A DNA stretch of 50,159 bases. Origin: JBASEY01 sp964404285 (GTDB lineage Bacteria > CSSED10-310). Made by a program: the position numbers and the translations under genes. The stretch spans positions 1 through 50,159 of the forward strand of contig CAYOJK010000017.1 in NCBI GenBank assembly GCA_964404285.1, given 5' to 3'. Of this stretch, positions 35,516 through 43,441 are shown piece after piece. Each line of letters starts with the position of its first letter. Position 1 is the first letter of the stretch. The notes beneath the pieces were generated by a model. The model had not been told where the DNA came from. It saw only the letters and a program-made list of their open reading frames with translations, and did not search any database.

Positions 35516-36633
35516 GATCGAGCCTCCAGGTGTTCTTTGATTGCCTTGAGGCCGATCTCCCGTGCCCGCCTCCACACCTCTTGTACATCGCCAAGCTCGG
35601 CGGGTTTCTTTGCTTCCCAGATTTCCAAAAATTTTTTGGTGATATCCTGACCGGCAATTCCCGCACAAGACTCTACGTCATCGTCTTCAAAATCCAACCG
35701 GCGCACCCGCTTTCCTATATCACGCTGAAAAGCTTCTTTCAGGTTTTCGACTTTCAGTTCATCTTCGACAAGCCCTCGCAATTTCAGCCACACCCAGTCT
35801 TGAGGTTCAGCCTGTTCTAAAGTTGATTGATCTGACTCCGATTTTAAAGTTGATGGATCTGTCTCCGATTCCCCATTCAAATTGAGGTTGACGACAAATC
35901 TCTTGAACTGCCCGGCGCTCTTGATCGGTATAGATTTCAGTTCAACAGTATCGGTAAGCTCAACCAGGTTGACGACGCGGCGATCGAATTCATCTTTACG
36001 CCAAACTCGAGCTGATCCGGAATAGGCCATCTGAACACCGCCGACGATTTTTTTATCAGCTTTATGAATATGACCCAGCGCTGCGTAATCAACCTGAAAC
36101 CGCTGAAACATGTCGCTGTCAATAACACCTGCTTTATTTTCTTCGTCTAAAAGCCCGATAAACGCAAGATCTTCATTGGCTGCATGCGCCAATGCAATCC
36201 GGAATTTGGCTCGCTTTTCCGGTACCTTCCAGTCGGTATAGCGGCTGTAATCTCGTTGATGAGGTATCGCCAGGATTTCCAATCCCGCTCTTTCGATCAA
36301 ACGAAAAGGAGCGTCATTTTTGTCGATGATGTTTGCGGATGGTATGCCCAAATCGAATGATGCGATCCGCCTTTCCTTACGGTTCAAATCCTCATGATTG
36401 CCGGCTAACAAAAACGGTTCGCAATCATCACTGAGCCGACGGATACACGCATGAAAATCAGTTCTCAGCTTTTCGATCTCTGGAAATGAATCGAAAATAT
36501 CGCCGGTCATCAGTAGATAATCCGCAGATTCCCGATTGGCAATCTCGATAATTTCGCTGAAAACAGCTAGTGAATAATCCTTTTCACTCGTGGAAAGGTG
36601 AAGGTCTGCGCAATGGATAAGTTTTATAGTCAT
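35512..36633 (-). CDS. YhaO/SbcD-like metallophosphoesterase (nuclease)
   Basis: 373 residues with an N-terminal calcineurin-like domain: D10-L-H12 in HCADLHLS, MTGDIFD with Asp45, LLAGNHED with Asn79-His80, a later HAANED and LGHIH. These are the metal ligands of SbcD/Mre11 nucleases. The C-terminal third (about 240-373) is a smaller partner-binding region. A 27-bp tandem duplication at 35819-35872 gives an in-frame pair SETDPSTLK/SESDQSTLE in the linker. The start has an AAAGGA site. It overlaps the ATPase gene by 4 nt, so the pair should form a two-subunit nuclease-ATPase complex acting on DNA ends. Confidence 0.87.
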   Translation of the reverse strand: MTIKLIHCADLHLSTSEKDYSLAVFSEIIEIANRESADYLLMTGDIFDSFPEIEKLRTDFHACIRRLSDDCEPFLLAGNHEDLNRKERRIASFDLGIPSANIIDKNDAPFRLIERAGLEILAIPHQRDYSRYTDWKVPEKRAKFRIALAHAANEDLAFIGLLDEENKAGVIDSDMFQRFQVDYAALGHIHKADKKIVGGVQMAYSGSARVWRKDEFDRRVVNLVELTDTVELKSIPIKSAGQFKRFVVNLNLNGESETDPSTLKSESDQSTLEQAEPQDWVWLKLRGLVEDELKVENLKEAFQRDIGKRVRRLDFEDDDVESCAGIAGQDITKKFLEIWEAKKPAELGDVQEVWRRAREIGLKAIKEHLEARS

Positions 36634-36741
36634 CCGCTTTCCTTTCGGACAAATAGTGTTTTTTCATCAATCAACTTTTTCAAGAAAGCTTCAACCCAAT
36701 GCGTCTTTTATACCTGTAATCAGATTGTACGGCAAGGGTGA

Positions 36742-36782
36742 GCGGAAAATGAAAGGCAGCGAACTCAGATGAATCCGCTGCC
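36742..36782 (-). terminator. Terminator of the perR-katA unit
   Basis: GGCAGCG and CGCTGCC (36755-36761 and 36776-36782) form a 7-bp perfect hairpin with a 14-base loop. Read leftward it is followed by TTTCATTTT. It lies 20 bp past the katA stop. Confidence 0.6.
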
Positions 36783-36801
36783 ACTATGAAACAATCAGGT
36801 T

Positions 36802-38268
36802 TTATTTATTGACTTTGCTCATTGGAATGCCCAATGCTTTGGCCACTCCTTTTCCATAGTCCGGATCTGCCATCATACAGTTACGGATATGACGAATTTT
36901 TATCTCTATAGGCGCATCTCCCATATTACGAGCAGTGTTTTCGAACAATGCCGTCTTCTGTTCTTGACTCATCAAACGGAACAGCTTGCCGGGCTGAGAA
37001 TAGTAATCATCGTCATCTTCACGGAAGTTCCAGTGATCGGCGGCGCCGTCGATCGGCAAGGGTGGCTCTTTGAATTCAGGTTGTTCTTGCCACTCACCAT
37101 AACTGTTCGGCTCATAACCAAGTGTGCTGCCGAAATTGCCATCGACCCGCATCGCGCCGTCTCTGTGGAAGGAATGCACGGGACAACGCGCTCGGTTGAC
37201 CGGTATCAGATGATGGTTCACACCCAGCCTGTAGCGCTGCGCGTCACCGTATGAAAATAGTCGGCCTTGCAACATTTTATCTGGTGAAAAACCGATTCCG
37301 GGAACGATGTTGGCTGGGTTGAACGCTGCCTGTTCGACCTCGGCAAAGTAGTTGTCAGGATTTCGATTCAGTTCCAACACGCCAACATCGATCAGAGGAT
37401 AATCTTTGTGAAACCAAACCTTGGTCAGATCGAACGGATTGTATGGCAGTTTTTTGGCTTGTTCTTCGGTCATGACCTGTATTTTCATGTGCCATCGGGG
37501 AAAATCCCCTTTTTCGATGCTGTTGTAGAGGTCACGCTGGTGGCTTTCACGGCACATGCCAACTACCTTATCAGCCTCTTCGTCCGTCAAATTTTTTATA
37601 CCCTGCTGTGATACCAGGTGAAATTTGACCCAGATTCGCTCATTCTTTGCATTGATCATGCTGAACGTATGGCTGCCGAACCCGTGCATATGTCTATAGG
37701 TGGCCGGAATACCCCGATCACTCATCACAATAGTGACCTGATGCAGAGCTTCGGGCAACGAACTCCAGAAGTCCCAGTTGTTTTTGGCGCTTCTGAGATT
37801 TGTCCGGGGATCTCGTTTGACCGCATGATTCAGATCGGGGAATTTTAACGGATCACGCAGGAAAAACACCGGCGTGTTGTTCCCTACAAGGTCCCAATTG
37901 CCTTCCTCAGTGTAAAATTTCATCGCAAAACCACGAATGTCGCGTTCGGCATCAGCCGCGCCGCGTTCGCCGGCAACCGTCGAAAATCGGACAAACACAT
38001 CGGTTTTCTTGCCCTTTTCCGAAAAAATCTTCGCTTTGGTGTATTTCGTGATGTCATGCGTCACGGTGAAGGTTCCGAAGGCGCCTGATCCTTTCGCATG
38101 CATCCGTCTTTCTGGTATGACTTCGCGGTCGAAATGCGCCAGTTTTTCAAGAAACCAGACATCCTGGAGCAACTGCGGCCCACGAGGACCTGCCGTCAAA
38201 ACGTTTTGATTGTCGACTACAGGAGCGCCGACATTGGTGGTAAGCTTCTTTTTCTCCTTTTTTGCCAT
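36802..38268 (-). CDS. katA: Catalase, monofunctional haem type (clade 3 size)
   Basis: 488 residues, the length of small-subunit catalases. It splits hydrogen peroxide to water and oxygen in the cytoplasm. Catalytic His57 is in RRMHAKGSGAFGTF, the catalytic Asn in DLVGNNTPVFF, and the proximal haem Tyr in RLFSYGDAQRYRLG. It starts within the stop codon of perR (TAATG), so the two are one transcript with coupled translation. A hairpin terminator follows. The PerR partner and the operator upstream imply induction by peroxide. All key residues are intact, so the cell probably meets oxygen. Confidence 0.96.
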   Translation of the reverse strand: MAKKEKKKLTTNVGAPVVDNQNVLTAGPRGPQLLQDVWFLEKLAHFDREVIPERRMHAKGSGAFGTFTVTHDITKYTKAKIFSEKGKKTDVFVRFSTVAGERGAADAERDIRGFAMKFYTEEGNWDLVGNNTPVFFLRDPLKFPDLNHAVKRDPRTNLRSAKNNWDFWSSLPEALHQVTIVMSDRGIPATYRHMHGFGSHTFSMINAKNERIWVKFHLVSQQGIKNLTDEEADKVVGMCRESHQRDLYNSIEKGDFPRWHMKIQVMTEEQAKKLPYNPFDLTKVWFHKDYPLIDVGVLELNRNPDNYFAEVEQAAFNPANIVPGIGFSPDKMLQGRLFSYGDAQRYRLGVNHHLIPVNRARCPVHSFHRDGAMRVDGNFGSTLGYEPNSYGEWQEQPEFKEPPLPIDGAADHWNFREDDDDYYSQPGKLFRLMSQEQKTALFENTARNMGDAPIEIKIRHIRNCMMADPDYGKGVAKALGIPMSKVNK

Positions 38269-38759
38269 TACCTGTCTCCTTCTTCGCGCTTAGCGCTTTG
38301 ATTTTGATTGATTGACGCGTTACACAATGAACAAATCCCCCTGACCTCCATATGTCTCATCTCAACAGTTCCCATCGCTTCGACCTCTTTGGGCAACGCG
38401 ATGTTGTCGACTTGTTCACAATAAAAATCCCGTGTCAGTCCGCACACCCCACACACAAAATGGTGATGCGGCCGATTGTTGGCATCGAATCTCATTCGGT
38501 CTCCATGGGCGCTCAGGGAGCTGACAAGACCCAGATCAACAAACAACGACAGTGTCCTGTAAACCGTGTCGAGCGAGATTGTCGGCAGCCGTTGGCGAAC
38601 ACTGTTGAATACGGTCGCGACGTCAGGATGCTCACAGGAATTTGCAAGTTCTTTAAAAATTTCGATGCGCTGGTGAGTGCATTTGACGCCGGCGGTTTTG
38701 AGGCCGACTTTAAATCGATTGAGTCGTCTTTGTAGTTCTGAGTGGTCAGATTTCATCAT
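38268..38759 (-). CDS. perR: Fur-family regulator, PerR-like
   Basis: 163 residues. The N-terminal winged helix (GVKCTHQRIEIFKEL, SLDTVYRTLSLFVDLGLV) is typical of Fur proteins. The dimer domain has the His-rich HHHFVCGVCG and a CSLC, together the Cys4 structural zinc site, and His/Asp residues for the regulatory metal. The gene comes directly before katA and overlaps it by 1 nt, the usual PerR-catalase pairing: oxidation of a metal-ligand His by peroxide would release DNA and switch on the operon. Two ATGs are adjacent at the start; either is possible. An inverted repeat at its own promoter suggests autorepression. Confidence 0.9.
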   Translation of the reverse strand: MMKSDHSELQRRLNRFKVGLKTAGVKCTHQRIEIFKELANSCEHPDVATVFNSVRQRLPTISLDTVYRTLSLFVDLGLVSSLSAHGDRMRFDANNRPHHHFVCGVCGLTRDFYCEQVDNIALPKEVEAMGTVEMRHMEVRGICSLCNASINQNQSAKREEGDR

Positions 38760-38781
38760 CTTTTATCCAATCGTAGAAACA

Positions 38782-38795
38782 TTCCTAGTTAGGAA
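38782..38795. promoter_or_regulatory. Candidate PerR operator
   Basis: TTCCTA-GT-TAGGAA is a perfect 6-bp inverted repeat with a 2-base centre. It touches the -10 box of the perR promoter and covers the expected start of transcription, an ideal spot for repression by a dimer. It differs from the Bacillus PerR box, so the match to this regulator is by position. Confidence 0.6.
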
Positions 38796-38823
38796 ATATA
38801 ACCTGTTAAGAACCGTCTGTCAA
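38795..38823 (-). promoter_or_regulatory. Sigma-70 promoter of perR-katA
   Basis: Read leftward: TTGACA (complement of 38818-38823), exactly 17 bp, TATATT (complement of 38795-38800). The -35 is perfect and the -10 has one or two changes. Transcription should begin about 38788, inside the inverted repeat. Confidence 0.75.
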
Positions 38824-38964
38824 TATAGAAAATAAATTATCTCGAGGCAGATTGATTTTTCCGTCAGTACTGGTTCTTCTTGAAACACTTTGCTCATATT
38901 TTGACAGTCAGGCACACACTGTTCAGTGGTGTAAAACTAATGGTGGAGACCTATTAGAAATAAT

Positions 38965-39060
38965 TGTCGACGAGCACGTAAAAATGATCCAATTATGGGC
39001 ACGAAAAATGTTCCAATTATGGCATTGAAAAACTAAACCTGGATCATGAGCAACTGAATT
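38965..39060. mobile_element. Remnant of an IS21-like element end
   Basis: TGTCGACGAGCACGTAAAAA followed by two direct copies of AAAAATG-W-TCCAATTATGG (about 38980-38998 and 39004-39022), then GGATCATGAGCAACTGAATT. Repeated short blocks of this style and wording recall the multi-repeat ends of IS21-family elements (from memory). No istA/istB remains and no boundary pair is visible, so only an end or two fused ends persist. Confidence 0.4.
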
Positions 39061-39101
39061 GACACACTTTTTTTGCAACATTGAGCAACCCTTTACAAAA
39101 G

Positions 39102-39130
39102 TTGACACGACACGTGTTTTTCCATATTCT
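39102..39130 (+). promoter_or_regulatory. Sigma-70 promoter of the AlkP-family lipoprotein gene
   Basis: TTGACA (39102-39107), 17 bp, TATTCT (39125-39130). Start of transcription near 39137. A 17-codon frame opening ATGAATATGAGC at 39138 lies in the leader and ends 11 nt before the gene; it could be a small leader peptide. Confidence 0.65.
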
Positions 39131-39202
39131 AAATTTATGAATATGAGCAGTGTGAAAGTCTTTTTTTACACAAGTATCATATTTGTGTGAGGGTGTGACA
39201 AG

Positions 39203-40936
39203 ATGAGGGTTTACAGCAGAATTCTTTTAACAACGTGCCTAATTTTTACAACATGTTGTTGTTCTTTTTCAGATAAAGAACAATCTGATTTTAATGAACA
39301 CATAAAACACGTAACATTGGAAGAGGCATCCCAAAAAGCTTCCCTCAATACGGAAAGAATCTGTATTATTGGAATCGATGGCCTGACATGGGATATTTTA
39401 ACTCCTATGATGGAACAAGGCGAATTACCCAATTTCAGTAAAATGATTCGAACCGGCTGCAAAGGGATTTTTGATCCCGCTGACCCTGTCTTGTTTTCAC
39501 CACGAATTTGGACATCAATTGCAACGGGAAAAACACCTGATGAACATGGAATTACCTTTTTTTTCATCAACCCTCAGCAGGCAATGCAATCCGGTGAAAC
39601 AGCAGGAAGCGATTTACGCCAATGTTTAGCGGTCTGGAATATTGCAAGTTTTTTCAAAAAAAGCGTTCTTGTGTCTAATTGGATGGTAAGCTGGCCTGCC
39701 GAGCCGGTTTATGGAGCAGTGCTTTCAGATTATGTTGAGATTGTTCATGGGGTCTGGCCGGAGCATTTGGCGTCAAAAATACAGCCCTATTTTAGATTAG
39801 GATTAAAACAAGGTGATCACTTTAAAAGTATTAATCAAAGGTTTTATCCATGGCTTAATGAGAATGAAGCTGAATTGCCACGGGGCGAAAAGATTAAACT
39901 GAGAAACTTGAGACAACAAATTTATCGGGATGAATTTACCCTTGAACATAGTTTGAATTTATTATCGGAAGAAATGTCGAATTTATCAATGTTTTACCTT
40001 CGAAGCATTGATATTGCCTCTCACTTTTATTGGAAATACAGCCAACTGCCACCAGATGATTCTCGCCTTGACGGATTGGAAAAGGAAATAGAATTGTTTG
40101 GGCACATAGTGCCGGAAACCTATCGTTGGGCGGATCAGAAACTGGGGAAAATTGTTGAAGCCATGCCTGAAGATACAATATTTATTATCGTTTCTGATCA
40201 TGGTTTTACAACATTCTTTAACGACCTCAGAGGATATAATTTAGCGAAGCTTTTAGGGAATTTACATTGCGGTCATTTTTTTGATGACAAAAATATAAAA
40301 GCTGTGTTCACAGACACTTCCGATCCAATAGATCCCATCCGAAAAATTCATCTGCAAGATGCTATACTACCTTCTTTCACTGAAAAAACTGGAATGACCA
40401 AAGACCAATTGATTCAAAATATCATTGATACCACACTGTCAATTAAAACACTTGATGGAACACAGGTTTTATTTCTTGAACCATTAGATAATTTAAAGCT
40501 GTTGGCAGGCGAAACAGTCCCAGATCTCGCTTTCCGATTCAATGCCGTCAACTTGAAGCCGGAGAATCAATTGTTGTTGAAAGATGATTTGGTCAGTATA
40601 GAAAACTATATTCAGTTTCTGGATTTATCTGGAAACCACAAATCTGATGCGGTTATAGTAGTATCTGGAAACAAAACGAATCATGGCACAACTATTGAAA
40701 ACGCAACATCTCTTGATATCGTTCCAACGGTTTTGATGCTTTTAGATCTTCCGGTTGCTGATGACATGAGCGGAACACCACTATTTTCAGCATTTAAACC
40801 GGGCGTATCGAAAGATCATCCCCTGACACGTATCCAATCCTATGAATCTGTTATTAAGCGTGACATCGTAAATGTCATTTCGTCAGACAGACCCAATATC
40901 ACCGAACAATTGCAAACTCTTGGATATATACAATAG
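39203..40936 (+). CDS. Alkaline-phosphatase-superfamily lipoprotein (type I phosphodiesterase-like)
   Basis: 577 residues. The N-terminus is a lipoprotein signal: hydrophobic LLTTCLIFTTC with the lipid Cys at about 18. The AlkP fold starts with IIGIDGLTWDILTPMMEQGE (metal Asp), then SPRIWTSIATGKTPDEHGIT, where the nucleophile Thr/Ser is expected. SIDIASHFYW gives the Asp-x3-His pair, IIVSDHGF the next metal pair, and NHGTTIENAT the last His. All metal positions appear to be present. Such enzymes cleave phosphodiesters, phosphonates or sulfates outside the cell; the substrate is unknown. It is alone, with its own promoter, and has no relation to the protease gene facing it. Confidence 0.78.
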   Translation: MRVYSRILLTTCLIFTTCCCSFSDKEQSDFNEHIKHVTLEEASQKASLNTERICIIGIDGLTWDILTPMMEQGELPNFSKMIRTGCKGIFDPADPVLFSPRIWTSIATGKTPDEHGITFFFINPQQAMQSGETAGSDLRQCLAVWNIASFFKKSVLVSNWMVSWPAEPVYGAVLSDYVEIVHGVWPEHLASKIQPYFRLGLKQGDHFKSINQRFYPWLNENEAELPRGEKIKLRNLRQQIYRDEFTLEHSLNLLSEEMSNLSMFYLRSIDIASHFYWKYSQLPPDDSRLDGLEKEIELFGHIVPETYRWADQKLGKIVEAMPEDTIFIIVSDHGFTTFFNDLRGYNLAKLLGNLHCGHFFDDKNIKAVFTDTSDPIDPIRKIHLQDAILPSFTEKTGMTKDQLIQNIIDTTLSIKTLDGTQVLFLEPLDNLKLLAGETVPDLAFRFNAVNLKPENQLLLKDDLVSIENYIQFLDLSGNHKSDAVIVVSGNKTNHGTTIENATSLDIVPTVLMLLDLPVADDMSGTPLFSAFKPGVSKDHPLTRIQSYESVIKRDIVNVISSDRPNITEQLQTLGYIQ

Positions 40937-41046
40937 TCTGCTTCAAATATAATCTTCAGACAAGGCGCGTTAGGATCGTTTGTTTACGCCCCAGATCCTG
41001 GACTGGTTTACAGGGCTAAGTCAGATAATTGAGGCGTGACAAATGA

Positions 41047-42951
41047 TCATTCTCTATTGGGAGTGTCAAAAATTTCGACCATACCCATACCGGACTGACC
41101 ATCCCAGTCGTAAACATGAGCAACCCATGCCCCTGCCGGTAAATCTAGGACAAGAACGGCATCATTGGAATGCAAACCATTATCCAGGCCAACACTAGCC
41201 AAATATTGTTTGTCTGCATAACTCAGACTTCCCCAGTTGTCATTATAACCATCTAGGTAGGGGTTGCCATCTTTGTATAGCTGGATGACGGGATCCTGAA
41301 TTTTATTACCTGCGCCACCAACGGATTGTCCTCTTCCTCTCAGAACAACGGTATTGGTCCCTCCTTCTATTATAAACCCTCCTGCAATTTGCTGATAAGG
41401 AGCCGATCCTGTAGTATATGCTTTAGTTGATATGTTTTTCAGTTTCCGATTGCCTGTTGTATCGAATTCAAACACTTCGACAATAGCCATTTTAGTTTGA
41501 GTAGCCCCGGGATCATATACATGTGCAACATACGCACCAGCGTTAAGTGTCATAACAAGAACGGCATCATGATAGTGTAAGCCATTATCCAGACCTTTTT
41601 CTGCAAGAAATTGCAAATCTAAAGAACTCAGATTTTCCCAGTCATCATTATATCCACCGCTGACCGGACTTCCCTGGTGATATAATTGCAAAACCGGATC
41701 GGACATTTTATCGCCGGCTCCCCCTACAGATTGCCCTCTTCCTCTGATGATAACTTTCACCGGGCCACCCTCAATGATAAAACCGCCGGCAATTTGTTTA
41801 TATAATTCCGATCCGGATCCGGATAGGGCAGAGGCTTTGGTTGATATGTTGTGTAACTTTGAAGAAGGGGGCGGCGTCGGTGTTCGTGTTGGCGTTGGCG
41901 TATTTGTTGATGGCGCTTTTGTCGGTGTTGAAGTTGGCGTCCTAGTTGGCGTTCTAGTTGGTGTTCGCGTTGGCGTTGGTGTTGGTGTACTCATCCAATC
42001 ATAAATAGCGTCCACTCTACCTTTAGTTAGTTTTGTGCCACTTGGACCAGCATATGCGTGACAACCCATTATATAATGCGAACCATCATAAAGATGCCAA
42101 ATCGGACTTCCGCTCATTCCTCCGTAACTAGTTCCATCGTACCACAATTTGGTGTCAGTTGCGTAAGTGATCTTGTCATAGTTTTGCCACATCTCGTCGC
42201 CGTGACCAGCGTATGCGCCGGGATATCCGGTCATATATACATATCTACCAAGGTACCAATCGGGATCATCACGATATTGCCATCCCATCCAACCTAATCC
42301 GGCACTTTCACTTATCTCGGCTATTCCCCAGTCGTCTTCCCAGTCATGATCATAAAACCAGCCACTTGCCACACCGAACCTAGTCACGCTAAATTGGCCA
42401 TAGGGTTCATAAGAGCCGTCCTTTCCAGGTACAAACACTATCTGGTCTGCATATGACCAAGTACCACCTGTCGACTCATTATAGAGATTGTGACCTGCAG
42501 TGAACAGTAGATAACCTGAACACATAAATGCCGCAGAACCCGCATACCAGTCATTACCCCATCTCGAGTAAAGTTTTCCAATGGTTCGATATGGGAATTC
42601 GGTGGTAGTTGTAACTCGAGTGAAGCCTCGGTTTGAGAAGAACTCATCATCGTCGGTTGTCATTTCTATTTCGTTCATCTCTGGAAAAGTATAAGGCAAA
42701 CATTCAACCGGATCCAAAACGTGGGTTATGAGTTGATCTAAATCCTCAGAAATCTTATTTGTGAAAAAATTATAGTCTGGCTCAGGTAAAGGAATTGCAT
42801 TTTCAAGAATAGCTGGATCCACATAATAGCAGCCTTTTCTGGGAAAGAGTTCTCCTCTGTTTTCAGATGATTCATAAACAGTTCCCAGAGCATAGTTTAT
42901 GCTGCTTAATATGAAAGCCATTATAATCATGTGTTTGAATAGTTTTTTCAT
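41047..42951 (-). CDS. Secreted trypsin-like serine protease with two C-terminal repeat domains
   Basis: 634 residues with a signal peptide (MKKLFKHMIIMAFILSSINY). The protease part (about 95-320) has a chymotrypsin-fold triad: His in LLFTAGHNLY (about 154), Asp in DDWGIAEIS (about 207) and Ser in YGGMSGSPIW (about 279), in the manner of glutamyl endopeptidases. A Thr-Pro-Arg linker (320-360) leads to two tandem domains of about 130 residues. Each has ISTKA, IAGGFIIEGG, RGRGQSVGGAG, DPVxQLY, GYND-x-W and AHVYD patterns. These may bind sugars or other surfaces. The start follows an AAGGTGGGG site. It is probably exported and cuts extracellular protein. Confidence 0.85.
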   Translation of the reverse strand: MKKLFKHMIIMAFILSSINYALGTVYESSENRGELFPRKGCYYVDPAILENAIPLPEPDYNFFTNKISEDLDQLITHVLDPVECLPYTFPEMNEIEMTTDDDEFFSNRGFTRVTTTTEFPYRTIGKLYSRWGNDWYAGSAAFMCSGYLLFTAGHNLYNESTGGTWSYADQIVFVPGKDGSYEPYGQFSVTRFGVASGWFYDHDWEDDWGIAEISESAGLGWMGWQYRDDPDWYLGRYVYMTGYPGAYAGHGDEMWQNYDKITYATDTKLWYDGTSYGGMSGSPIWHLYDGSHYIMGCHAYAGPSGTKLTKGRVDAIYDWMSTPTPTPTRTPTRTPTRTPTSTPTKAPSTNTPTPTRTPTPPPSSKLHNISTKASALSGSGSELYKQIAGGFIIEGGPVKVIIRGRGQSVGGAGDKMSDPVLQLYHQGSPVSGGYNDDWENLSSLDLQFLAEKGLDNGLHYHDAVLVMTLNAGAYVAHVYDPGATQTKMAIVEVFEFDTTGNRKLKNISTKAYTTGSAPYQQIAGGFIIEGGTNTVVLRGRGQSVGGAGNKIQDPVIQLYKDGNPYLDGYNDNWGSLSYADKQYLASVGLDNGLHSNDAVLVLDLPAGAWVAHVYDWDGQSGMGMVEIFDTPNRE

Positions 42952-43441
42952 TGTAACCCCACCTTTCTGTCGATATGCCTAACCAACGGTATCTAAAAGT
43001 AAAAAATGTTTTCAACAAGCATTAATAAATATTTTTATGCTTCAATTCCCTTATCTATTCTTATATTATAGCATTCCTTCCGGAATGTGTCAATAACTTT
43101 GAAACACCTGCCATGTTCATTTTAGGTAGATTTCCGTCTTGACCACCGAAGTTTTCCGGTGGATTGATCCAGACGGCTTCCGGTAACTTAGGAGCAGTTG
43201 GAATGTTGTTGACGAATCGATACAGAATTAAGCTGGTGTATAGGGGTAAGCAAAGCATTTTTGGCGAAAAATCTTTTTCTTGCCTGAAATTACCAATCAA
43301 AGCAAGTCGTTCGAACAATTCTGGTTTGTCTGCGGTTAATTGGTCTGAAAAAGTTGAATTTTTATTGTGTTTTTGACAGATTTAGCCGCGATCGGGCTTT
43401 TTGCCTGGTAGAAACTTTTTTTAAACAATGGAGAGACTTCG
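42952..43441. other. Intergenic stretch with one doubtful frame
   Basis: About 490 bp between divergent genes. A leftward frame at 43061-43318 could code 85 residues (LYTSLILYRFVNN, WINPPENFGGQDGNLP), without a ribosome site or a family I know. It may be a relic. GGAGAG just before 43442 is the ribosome site of the next gene. Confidence 0.35.

Noticed and set aside
43061..43318. 85-residue leftward frame
   Set aside because: No ribosome site, no family known, lies in a promoter region; kept only as a note.
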